A stretch of 64,000 bases of DNA, taken from NCBI RefSeq assembly GCF_023073335.1, contig NZ_JADPJG010000004.1, positions 205,530 to 269,529 of the forward strand, read 5' to 3'. The position numbers were made by a program, and so were the translations under genes. This DNA comes from Bradyrhizobium sp. 21. Lineage in GTDB: Bacteria; Pseudomonadota; Alphaproteobacteria; Rhizobiales; Xanthobacteraceae. Every line of letters begins with the position of its first letter. Position 1 is the stretch's first letter. Below, piece by piece: positions 10,054-17,169 of the stretch. The notes under the pieces are model-generated. The model was not told the origin of the DNA. It saw only the letters and a list, made by a program, of their open reading frames with translations, and made no database searches.

Positions 10054-11655
10054 TCATCTCCGCTGCATTTCAGGCGACATCAACAGCAGCGCCAGCGCCT
10101 GCTGGCGCGACTCCGCACGCTCGATGGTTTTGCGCGTTTCGATGGACGCCGCATCCGCCGCGGCGAATTCCAGGAGGTCGAGCGGGTCGATGTTGGGCCC
10201 GAGCCGCGCGCCCATTTGGGCGGCGATGTCGAGCCGAAGCTTCATGCCTTCGGGCGCGGCCCAGGCGGCGCTGGTATCGGCGAAACCGTTCGGGCCGGCC
10301 GGCGACCACAGCGGCTGTCCCAGCAGATTGAGGTTGTTGAGATAGAAGCCGGGATCCTCCGGCACGCGCGCGAGCAGCCGGCCGCTCGCGACCACGAAGT
10401 CGTAAGGCGAGCGCATCTTGGTGAGTGGCGCCTTCCACGCCTCGTCGGAATCGACGAGCGCCGTCGCAAGCGCCTTGAGATCGCCATCGGTCTTGACGAA
10501 AACATCGCGCAATCGCGCCACCAACGCCGGCGGCGGATCGTCGGCGACGAAATGGCGGACGAATTTGGTGGCGATGAAATTCGCTGTCGAGGGATGGCGC
10601 GCGATGTCGGCGAGTGCGGCTTCGCCCTGCGCCAGCCCCGTCGGCTCGTAGCTCTTGCCGAGCAGCATTTGCGGTCCGGGCTGGTGCGCATTGACGTTGA
10701 ACACGAAAGAACCGGGCGCCCCCAACTGCCCCTGCCTTCCGGCAAAGGTCCAGCCGGTGATGATGCGCGCGAGCGAGGTGACGTCTTCCTGCGTGTAGCC
10801 GCCGCCGACGCCGAGCGTATGCAGCTCCATGATCTCGCGCGCGAGATTCTCGTTCAACCCGCGCTTGCGGTTCTGGCCCGCGCGCGAGTCCGGCCCGAGC
10901 GATTGCTGGTTGTCGAGGAAGAACAGCATCGCCGGGTGCTGCTCGACGGCCCGGAGCATGTCGGCGAAGCGCCCGAGCACATGCGGCCTGATCGCCTCGC
11001 GCTCGAAGGCGCCGGCCCATATCCGCGCCAATTCGCCCTTGCTCGCGGAGATGCAGAAATGGTTGGACCAGAACACCACCAGACGCTCGGTGAAGCCGCA
11101 CTCGACCAGCGTCGCGCGCTGCAACCGCGCCAGCGCCTCGGCGCGAAAGGTTTTCTGGATGACGTTGAGCGGCTGCGGGGCGGGCTTTGCGGCAGCCGGT
11201 GTCGCCGCGTTGGGCTGCATGGCGTCTGGCTTCGCCATATTGTCGGCCGGCTTGTTATCGGAGGGCTTGTTATCGGACGGCTTTTTATCGAACGGCTTGG
11301 CCTCGGCCATCTGGCCGGCGATCTCGGTCGCGACCGTGTTCAGCGACAGATTGCGGCGCAGTCCGGGCTTCTGTTCGGCTTGTGGCGGTGGCGTTTCAGT
11401 CGGCGTGCCGGCTTTGGCCGCGGCCTCGCGCGCCTGTTTGATCTGGTCCTGATAGGCAAACACGGCCTGGCCGAGCTGCGGCGTGGATTGCAGGCCGGGC
11501 GCCTCCAGCAGCACGCCGTTGGGACGCGCGAGTTCCGCCTTCACGAAACCGCGCGGGTCGGACGCCGCATTGATGAGATCGCCGGACGTCCCGCCGCGGG
11601 CCCCGAAGCCGAAACGATTGAGCGCGACGAGGGCGGCTTGCGAATCGCGGGCCAT
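10054..11655 (-). CDS. DUF1800 domain-containing protein
   Basis: A 533-residue protein matching DUF1800: ALNRFGFGARGG at the N-terminus, then VECGFTERLVVFWSNHFCIS, NENLAREIMELHTLGVGGGYTQEDV and the LLGKSYEP region. Residues of roughly 125-180 are a low-complexity Lys/Pro/Asp/Ala linker that includes tandem copies of KPSDN. The first gene of the DUF1800-DUF1501 pair; its stop codon overlaps the ribosome-binding site of the next gene, so the two are translationally close. GAAGGA sits eight bases before the ATG at 11655. No function is established; these proteins are thought to act in the envelope together with the exported DUF1501 partner. Confidence 0.9.
   Translation of the reverse strand: MARDSQAALVALNRFGFGARGGTSGDLINAASDPRGFVKAELARPNGVLLEAPGLQSTPQLGQAVFAYQDQIKQAREAAAKAGTPTETPPPQAEQKPGLRRNLSLNTVATEIAGQMAEAKPFDKKPSDNKPSDNKPADNMAKPDAMQPNAATPAAAKPAPQPLNVIQKTFRAEALARLQRATLVECGFTERLVVFWSNHFCISASKGELARIWAGAFEREAIRPHVLGRFADMLRAVEQHPAMLFFLDNQQSLGPDSRAGQNRKRGLNENLAREIMELHTLGVGGGYTQEDVTSLARIITGWTFAGRQGQLGAPGSFVFNVNAHQPGPQMLLGKSYEPTGLAQGEAALADIARHPSTANFIATKFVRHFVADDPPPALVARLRDVFVKTDGDLKALATALVDSDEAWKAPLTKMRSPYDFVVASGRLLARVPEDPGFYLNNLNLLGQPLWSPAGPNGFADTSAAWAAPEGMKLRLDIAAQMGARLGPNIDPLDLLEFAAADAASIETRKTIERAESRQQALALLLMSPEMQRR
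11240..11298 (-). repeat. Tandem 15-bp repeat inside the DUF1800 gene
   Basis: About four imperfect 15-base units encode DKKPSDNKPSDNKPADN in the linker of the DUF1800 protein. Copy number could vary by slippage without a frameshift because the unit is five codons long. Confidence 0.7.
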
Positions 11656-11769
11656 CGATTTGTCCTTCGCGCGTTGCCAACCGCTTTCCTGATACGTGCG
11701 CGAGGCATAATATACCGCAGCGGGAGATGAACCCGACATGAAAATGACGGCGAAGCTTTTGCGTAAATC

Positions 11770-11994
11770 ATGACAAATCCGCAAGAATCTCCACTGCAAG
11801 AACCTCCCCTGCAGGAATCTCCATTGCGGGAACCGCGCCGCATGGCTTGCTCCGGCTGCGGCGCCGAGTTCGGCTGCGACCTCTCGGGCACCTGCTGGTG
11901 CGCGGAGGAAACGGCGCGGCTGCCGATGCCGGTCAAGGGCGAGGATTGCCTGTGCCGGGCGTGCTTGCGCAAGGCGGCGGGGGACGCGAAGTAG
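11770..11994 (+). CDS. Cysteine-rich CWC family protein
   Basis: A 74-residue protein. Residues 26-66 hold the pattern CSGCGAEFGC..CWCAEE..CLCRACL, matching the small Cys-rich CWC domain family, which probably binds zinc; its role is unknown. The N-terminal 24 residues are three copies of a five-residue repeat (SPLQE, PPLQE, SPLRE). It is divergently transcribed from the DUF1800 gene, 114 bases away. There is no strong Shine-Dalgarno sequence before the ATG at 11770, so the start is less certain; the downstream Met25 is an alternative. Confidence 0.7.
   Translation: MTNPQESPLQEPPLQESPLREPRRMACSGCGAEFGCDLSGTCWCAEETARLPMPVKGEDCLCRACLRKAAGDAK
11782..11826 (+). repeat. Tandem 15-bp repeat at the start of the CWC gene
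   Basis: Three imperfect 15-base units (consensus CARGAAYCTCCMYTG) encode the SPLQEP-like repeats in the N-terminus of the cysteine-rich protein. Confidence 0.75.
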
Positions 11995-12030
11995 TGCGCG
12001 TGAGGCGCGGCACGCAACCACATCTCCGAT

Positions 12031-12155
12031 GTCGTCCCGGCGAAGGCCAAGACCCATAACCCCAAGAGGAATTTTGGAAGACTCGTAGTTTGATACTGCA
12101 ACCAACCGCAATCCAGGGATCACGCGGTATGGGTCCCGGCCTTCGCCGGGACGAC
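12031..12155. repeat. Inverted-repeat intergenic element (GTCGTCCCGGCGAA family)
   Basis: Two inward-facing arms, GTCGTCCCGGCGAAGGCC... and its inverse GGCCTTCGCCGGGACGAC, each flanked by ACCCATAACC/TATGGGT, enclose about 65 bases. The same arm pair occurs at 39868-40024 and 41383-41505, so this is a dispersed family. Confidence 0.75.
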
Positions 12156-12177
12156 GCTGGGGGATGTTACGCCGCGT

Positions 12178-12876
12178 TTAAACCGCAAATCCCGGCGATC
12201 TCCGCGCCATGCCGTCGAACGCATCCAGCAGCTTTTCGCGCCAGGCGTAGACCGGGTCGTCCGCCTCGAGCAGCCTAAAGGGGCTCGTCACGCGCGCCCA
12301 CTGAAAACCCCCGAACACGATGTAATCGGCATAGTTCGGCGCGCTGCCGCCGATGAAGGGCTGCTTCTTCAGGGTCTGCCGCATCACCTCGAGCGATTTG
12401 CGGAACGCGACCACGCCGGTGTCGCGGCTCGCCATCACCTCTTCGAGCGTCTTGCCGCCGAAACGCGCCTCGCGCGACTGCCGGAAATAGGCGGCGTCGA
12501 CTTCCGCCAGATTCTTCGGGATGTCGGCGATGATCAGCGGGAAGATGCCGCCGACGATGGCGATGTCGCCCCAGGCGTTGAGCATGCGCGCCATGGCGCG
12601 GCCGCCCTCGCCGCCGAACAGCGACGGGCTGTCAGGGAACCTGTCTTCGAGATAGTTGGCGATGGTCCAGGAATCGACCACCGGCTCGTCGTGATGCAAC
12701 AGCACCGGAACCTTCTCCGAGCCGTGCGGCGCGATTACGCTCTTCTCGGTGAAGCGCCAGGGCAACGATTCCGCCGCCAGCCCCTTGTGCGCCAGCGCCA
12801 TCCGCGTGCGCCAGCAATACGGGCTGAACGGGCGCGCGGCGTCGGTGCCGACGAGTTCGAAGAGTTTGAGTGACAT
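12178..12876 (-). CDS. Glutathione S-transferase family protein
   Basis: A 232-residue GST. The N-terminal domain shows FELVGTDAARPFSPYCWRTRMAL with a Ser-Pro-Tyr-Cys active-site segment, EKVPVLLHHDEPVVDSWTIANYLE (cis-Pro and the glutathione-binding Asp-Ser), and the C-terminal domain has GGSAPNYADYIVFGGFQW. It resembles the beta-etherase/LigE-like GSTs with an SPYCW motif, but the substrate is not known. The ATG at 12876 is preferred because residues upstream come from an intergenic repeat. Unrelated in detail to the GST at 4515-5165. Confidence 0.88.
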   Translation of the reverse strand: MSLKLFELVGTDAARPFSPYCWRTRMALAHKGLAAESLPWRFTEKSVIAPHGSEKVPVLLHHDEPVVDSWTIANYLEDRFPDSPSLFGGEGGRAMARMLNAWGDIAIVGGIFPLIIADIPKNLAEVDAAYFRQSREARFGGKTLEEVMASRDTGVVAFRKSLEVMRQTLKKQPFIGGSAPNYADYIVFGGFQWARVTSPFRLLEADDPVYAWREKLLDAFDGMARRSPGFAV

Positions 12877-12897
12877 GCAACGCGCCTCCATTCGCTC

Positions 12898-12986
12898 CGT
12901 CATTGCGAGGAGCCCTTGCGACGACACAATCCAGTCTGCCGCCGCGGAGGCATTCTGGATTGCTTCCCTCGCGCTCGCAATGACGA
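12898..12986. repeat. Palindromic repeat (CGTCATTGCGAG type)
   Basis: The arms CGTCATTGCGAGGAG...CAATCCAG and CTGGATTGCTTCCCTCGCGC...GCAATGACG form an imperfect palindrome of about 90 bases. This is a well-known class of interspersed element in Bradyrhizobium and Rhodopseudomonas intergenic regions. Confidence 0.75.
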
Positions 12987-12997
12987 TGTGGCGAGAG

Positions 12998-13228
12998 CTA
13001 ACGCCCGTTCGTGCGCAGCAGCCTCTCGCCGTCCTCCGTCACCGCGATGACCAGCCCCATGCCGGGCAGCGTCTCGCGGGCGACGTAGCCGTGGTCGGCG
13101 GCGTCTTCCCAGATGGTGAGGCGCGGGCACGAGGTCTTCCAGGTCGCGATCACCTCGGCATAGGCGCGCGGCTCGCGCGCGACCCATTCGACGAAATCCA
13201 GCACCAGCGGGTCGGCAGTCTCGCTCAT
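12998..13228 (-). CDS. Small conserved hypothetical protein cotranscribed with TauE-like permease
   Basis: A 76-residue soluble, acidic protein starting MSETADPLVLDFVEWVA. The start ATG overlaps the stop TGA of the upstream permease gene by four bases, so translation is probably coupled. The residues FVEWVAREPRAYAEVIATWKTSCPRLTIWEDA are reminiscent of small proteins with a compact helical head followed by a beta hairpin, as in winged-helix-like folds, but no family can be assigned with confidence. The overlap with a permease gene argues for a joint role, perhaps as a small regulator. Confidence 0.72.
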   Translation of the reverse strand: MSETADPLVLDFVEWVAREPRAYAEVIATWKTSCPRLTIWEDAADHGYVARETLPGMGLVIAVTEDGERLLRTNGR

Positions 13229-14004
13229 TGCAAACCTCCCTTGGTAAAGGCTGCCAGCACCGGTGCGCGCACGAAGAGCCAGCCGCCATAGGCGATGTAG
13301 TAGCAGGCAATGGTGGTGATCAGCTTGTTCGACCAGGCCACGAATTGCTGGTCGGTCATGGCTTCGAGGATGCGCCGCGCCAGCGTGGTGCCGAGCATCG
13401 AGGCTGCGATCGCAACGCCGGCGAGCACCGGATCGAGGCTCGCCGCTTGATCGATGATTCCGCCGAAATAGATCAGTTTTGTGAAATGGCTGACGAGCTG
13501 GCACATCGCCTTGGTCGCGACCTTCTCGCGCCGGCCGAAATCGCCGCCGAGGAAGAAGGTGTCGAGCAGCGGGCCGGACACGCCAGTCATCAGCATCAAG
13601 CCCATGCAGATCGTGCCATAGACCGTGCCCTGCCAGAGACGGTCGGGATCGGGCTTGATATTCGCGGGCATGAGCCGCGCCATGAACGGGGTGATGCCGA
13701 GCAGCAGCAGCGCCATCGGCTTGTCCGGCACGTAGCGGGTGAGCGACCAGGCCGCGAGCGCGATGGCAGCCCCGACCATATAGTTCGCGACCGGCCGCCA
13801 ACGGATATGCGCGCGCCACAGGAAGGCGCGCCAACCATTGGACGCCATCTGCGTGATCGCATGCAGCACCATCGCGGTCGGCAGCGGCATCAAGGCCAGC
13901 AGCACGCCAATCAGGATCAGCCCGCCCGCCATGCCGAACAGCCCCGACAGGAATGCGGTGCCGACCATCAGCAATCCGAGGGCAGCGATCATGATTGGTG
14001 TCAC
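13225..14004 (-). CDS. Sulfite exporter TauE/SafE family membrane protein
   Basis: A 259-residue polytopic membrane protein with about eight helices. The N-terminal half-repeat has FLSGLFGMAGGLILIGVLL, the glycine-rich signature of the TauE/SafE family, and TDQQFVAWSNKLITTI lies before the last helix. Members move sulfite, sulfonates or other small organic anions across the inner membrane. A GTG at 14004 with GGAG nine bases upstream is chosen; an ATG four codons later lacks a correctly placed site. The divergent LysR gene is the obvious candidate regulator. The transported substrate is unknown. Confidence 0.87.
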   Translation of the reverse strand: MTPIMIAALGLLMVGTAFLSGLFGMAGGLILIGVLLALMPLPTAMVLHAITQMASNGWRAFLWRAHIRWRPVANYMVGAAIALAAWSLTRYVPDKPMALLLLGITPFMARLMPANIKPDPDRLWQGTVYGTICMGLMLMTGVSGPLLDTFFLGGDFGRREKVATKAMCQLVSHFTKLIYFGGIIDQAASLDPVLAGVAIAASMLGTTLARRILEAMTDQQFVAWSNKLITTIACYYIAYGGWLFVRAPVLAAFTKGGLQ

Positions 14005-14047
14005 GAGGGGATTCTCCGGTCGGCAAGTCAGGACGAGGCTGTTTCCC

Positions 14048-14092
14048 TCCCTCGCCACGCTCTTGCGGGGAGAGGGTGGGGTGAGGGGCTGC
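14048..14092. repeat. Palindromic repeat (CTCTTGCGGGGAGAGG type)
   Basis: A copy of the CCTCTCCCCGC/GCGGGGAGAGG palindrome family, here sitting in the divergent promoter region of the permease and LysR genes. Other copies lie at 48256-48400 and 56158-56287, with a fragment at 35765-35830. Confidence 0.65.
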
Positions 14093-14180
14093 TTCGGCGA
14101 TGGAGAACGTGCCCCGCTTGCCCCCCGCGCGCAAACTGAGTTATCTTGGCCTGGCATCAGCTTTCCTGAGGGTCGGTGAT

Positions 14181-15098
14181 TTGCGGCGGCTGCTGTTTCT
14201 CAACGGCATCAAGGCATTCGAAGCGGCGGCGCGGGCCGGCAGCTTTGCCGCGGCCGGCCTCGAGCTGAGCGTGTCGGCGGCCGCAGTCAGTCGCATGGTG
14301 CACATCCTGGAAGAACGGCTTGGCGTCGCGCTGTTCGAGCGCAAGGCCAACAAGCTTCTCCTCACGCAGGCCGGCCGCGCCTATCAGAGCGGGCTGACCC
14401 CGATCTTCGATGCGCTGGCGAGCCTCACCGCGCAGGTGACGGCGCCCTCGAGCGTCCGCGTCCTCACCATCGGCGTCGGCCACACCTTTGCGATGCGCTG
14501 GCTGATCCCGCGGCTGTCGGAGTTTCGCAGCGAAGAGCCCGACATCGAGGTGCGCTTCACCACCGGCGGCGCGTCGGTGCCGTTCGGCGAGGACTGGAGC
14601 TGCGGCATCAAGCTCGGCACCGGCGACTGGCCGGGGCTGGTCGCCGAACCCTTGTTCGCCGGCGACCTCACGCCGGTCTGCGTGCCTCGTCTCGCTTCCT
14701 CGCTGAAGCGCCCGGCCGATCTCAAAGGCCCCAGCCTGATCCGCGTCGAACATTCGCCCGAGGACTGGCCGATCTGGCTGAAGGCCGCTGCCCTCCCCCG
14801 GATCAACGCGCGCGGGCCGGAGTTCCAGTTCTACGGCCAGGCGCTTCAGGCTGCCGCCGACGGGCTCGGCATCGCCATGGGCATCCGGCCCTATATTGAC
14901 GACGATCTCGCCGCCGGCCGGCTGGTTGCGCCATTCGATCTCTCGGTGCCCAAGGGCATGCGCTGGTACCTGCTCTATCGCAGCTTCCAGACCGAGCAGC
15001 GCGACTTCGCCGCGTTCCGCCGCTGGATCATGCGCGCGGCCTCCGGGCCCGCCGCCCGGCCGGCGAAGCGGATCGGCCGCGGCTCGCCACGGAACTGA
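14181..15098 (+). CDS. LysR-type transcriptional regulator (GcvA-like)
   Basis: A 305-residue LysR regulator. The N-terminal winged helix-turn-helix is clear (NGIKAFEAAARAGSFAAAGLELSVSAAAVSRMVHILEERLG, helix 3 at SAAAVSRMV), followed by the periplasmic-binding-like effector domain from about residue 88. I chose the TTG at 14181, which has GAGGG eight bases upstream; an in-frame ATG at 14100 would give 332 residues but lies within the repeat-containing promoter region. It is divergent from a TauE/SafE permease operon and probably controls it, and itself, in response to an unidentified small ligand. Confidence 0.88.
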   Translation: MRRLLFLNGIKAFEAAARAGSFAAAGLELSVSAAAVSRMVHILEERLGVALFERKANKLLLTQAGRAYQSGLTPIFDALASLTAQVTAPSSVRVLTIGVGHTFAMRWLIPRLSEFRSEEPDIEVRFTTGGASVPFGEDWSCGIKLGTGDWPGLVAEPLFAGDLTPVCVPRLASSLKRPADLKGPSLIRVEHSPEDWPIWLKAAALPRINARGPEFQFYGQALQAAADGLGIAMGIRPYIDDDLAAGRLVAPFDLSVPKGMRWYLLYRSFQTEQRDFAAFRRWIMRAASGPAARPAKRIGRGSPRN

Positions 15099-15209
15099 CA
15101 CCCTGTCCGGTTCCCCGGCAAAAAAGCCGACCTCTTGTGAACGGCTTCACATATACGAATCCGCAGATGTGGTCCCCTAACCGTCCGACAAGACACTTTG
15201 GGGACTGCA

Positions 15210-15437
15210 ATGACGACCATCTACGACGGCTTTGACATCGAATCCTTCGAAGCTGGCAAGGGGCTGTGGCACGCCCGTATCCGGCGTGCCGATTTCAGCC
15301 CGGTTGCCATCGACGGCGTGCTGTTTCCGGCCATGGAAGTCGGTTTCGCCTGGCCCGATCCCGACGCCGCGATTGCCGATGCCAAGCACCACATCGACCG
15401 CTTCCGCCGGCGCGCCGACGACAGCGACGACGAATAA
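15210..15437 (+). CDS. Conserved hypothetical protein (75 aa)
   Basis: A 75-residue soluble acidic protein. TTTGGGGA lies eight bases before the ATG. Sequence features are an aromatic N-terminal beta-rich half (TTIYDGFDIESFEAGKGLWH, then PVAIDGVLFPAMEVGFAW) and a C-terminal helix ending in DDSDDE. No known domain. The pattern, with a substrate-like 'exported or imported element' strand order, appears in small rhizobial proteins of unknown role. It may be cotranscribed with the next zinc-ribbon-like gene 58 bases downstream. Confidence 0.7.
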   Translation: MTTIYDGFDIESFEAGKGLWHARIRRADFSPVAIDGVLFPAMEVGFAWPDPDAAIADAKHHIDRFRRRADDSDDE

Positions 15438-15495
15438 GCGAGCGGGACTGCAAGCAAACCAAGGGACGGCGCAGGGTAAAAAGGGGAAACCGGTC

Positions 15496-15726
15496 ATGTC
15501 AGTCATCGAATTCGAAGACGCGCCGCGGCAGAGGATTTACGCCCGCAATGTGTTGTCCTACTGCCCGGAATGCGACGGCGATCTCACGGTGCTCCGCGTG
15601 ATCGGCGGACGCGCCGGATGCGAGTATTGGACCATGCGCTGCACCGATTGCGGCGGCATCCATCTCGACATCCTCGAGCCGCGTCCGGCGGTCGGGGGCG
15701 ACGAGGGCCCGCTGCCCGCGGCGTAA
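15496..15726 (+). CDS. Small zinc-ribbon-like protein
   Basis: A 76-residue protein with two Cys pairs: CPEC at about residues 22-25 and CTDC at about residues 50-53, with an additional Cys in RAGCEYW. The spacing of CxxC-(24)-CxxC is typical of zinc ribbons, and strands between them (DLTVLRVIGGRAGCEYWTMR) fit that fold. Probably a small metal-binding protein; partner and role are unknown. GGGGAAACCGGTC precedes the ATG at 15496, a usable ribosome-binding site. Confidence 0.72.
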   Translation: MSVIEFEDAPRQRIYARNVLSYCPECDGDLTVLRVIGGRAGCEYWTMRCTDCGGIHLDILEPRPAVGGDEGPLPAA

Positions 15727-15746
15727 GACGCAATGCGTTGATAGCG

Positions 15747-16901
15747 TCAGCGGCTCAGAAACTCTGCTGGTGCGCCGGGTATGTCGACGAGGTCTATTTC
15801 GAGCTGCGTTTCGTCTTGCTCGATGAGTACTCCGACTGTGAATGCACCATAGGTCCAGAACCGCAAGACGGCCTCGCCGTTCTTCACCGGCTCCCTGAGG
15901 GTGGACTTGGGGAAGGTATCGTGTAGATGGAACACCACGTGGCCGGAAAGCGATTTTTGTTGCCCGCGCTCAGCGGACACGACGAGTTCGATCCTGACCC
16001 ATTCCGTGTCCGTGCCGATTATTTTTGCTGAGACGGTCCAACCGCACCGCGTTTTTTTTCCGCCCCATTGTCCCTTTTGCGGATCGCTTGGATTAATCGG
16101 CGGACGGGGAACCCTAGGTTTTGCATCGCTCTCGATGACGCTCGTCGACTGCTCTACGATGCTTGACGAGGTTGCAGCCGCCGGAGGCGCTGTCGTCCGA
16201 TATCCCTGGATGGCCACCAGGCGATGCGACAACCCGTCCAGATCAGCCATCATCGCGGCGTGATGGATGCCGCTGGCATCGAGTTTCCGCCTGAAATCGG
16301 CTTTGCATTTTTTATCGATGGCGAACTGCCGAAGTGCGTCGTTTCTGTAAAGTTCATCCGGTCGCGAATGCACGGTGAATAATCCGCGTTGCGAGACCAG
16401 CCGAAGGGTCACGTATCCCGGATAGAAGAAAGCGATTTCTTTCTCCTCGAACGGGGGCTTCTTGGAATCGGCAACCTCGTTCGGGCGAGGCAGGATGTAA
16501 AGGCTGGCATCCTTGTCCTCAGCGCTCCACACTGCAAAAAACAGGGCAACAAACGGGGACTCTGACCAGTCGAGCAACCGGGTGGGTACGCCGTGATGCT
16601 GCGCCAAGGCGAGCCAATCCCATTCGGTCTCCGGGCGCACCGGCAGATATGGCAACGCCTCGCGCCTGAATTGCTCGAACCAATTCTTTTCCCGCTTCGG
16701 GCAATATCCATACTTGGTGCCGTCAGCATTATCCCTTTGACGGCCAACGGACGGGACAAGCCCATAATTCACAGAAGCGACACCACGGAACAAAAAATCG
16801 CCCGTCAGATACGGCTCAATAGTGGTCTGAAATTCGAGCCAACTCCCGATGCGAGAGAGGTTCGACGGCCCTTTGGCGTCATCGCCAGTCGCGTCGTCCA
16901 T
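15747..16901 (-). CDS. FRG-domain protein with pYEATS-like C-terminus
   Basis: A 384-residue protein. Residues about 16-235 form an FRG domain: the name-giving FRG triplet is at 38-40 and the hallmark AQHHGVPTRLLDWSESPF at 100-117. A low-complexity linker (about 236-284) leads to a C-terminal beta-rich domain (about 285-372: WVRIELVVSA, then VVFHLHDTFP, then YGAFTVGV), whose HLHDTFP strand resembles prokaryotic YEATS (pYEATS) domains. FRG domains are of unknown biochemistry and recur in genes linked to phage defence and toxins; pYEATS is proposed in bacterial conflict systems. The ATG at 16901 has GGAG six bases upstream; an ATG at 16970 lacks a site. The gene is lower in GC than its neighbours, suggesting transfer. 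Confidence 0.82.
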   Translation of the reverse strand: MDDATGDDAKGPSNLSRIGSWLEFQTTIEPYLTGDFLFRGVASVNYGLVPSVGRQRDNADGTKYGYCPKREKNWFEQFRREALPYLPVRPETEWDWLALAQHHGVPTRLLDWSESPFVALFFAVWSAEDKDASLYILPRPNEVADSKKPPFEEKEIAFFYPGYVTLRLVSQRGLFTVHSRPDELYRNDALRQFAIDKKCKADFRRKLDASGIHHAAMMADLDGLSHRLVAIQGYRTTAPPAAATSSSIVEQSTSVIESDAKPRVPRPPINPSDPQKGQWGGKKTRCGWTVSAKIIGTDTEWVRIELVVSAERGQQKSLSGHVVFHLHDTFPKSTLREPVKNGEAVLRFWTYGAFTVGVLIEQDETQLEIDLVDIPGAPAEFLSR

Positions 16902-17169
16902 CGACGGCTCCAAATCTACTATTCGAAATCGAGTAAATAAGTCGGGTCTACAGAATATGCGGCGGATCATGGCTCACGGTGGTAATACAATCAAGAGATG
17001 CTCCGTATCGCCGTATCCCGGGTTGCGATTGAGGTTCCTGGCCTGGAGTTAGCTGCCTCGCCGCAATGACGCGCGCCCGAACTCTCTGCTGCCAACCTGC
17101 TGTCAGCAGGCTGCATAGCGACCGGGATTCGCCCTTTATTGCGAGCCGGACTCGCCCCATATTCGGGGC

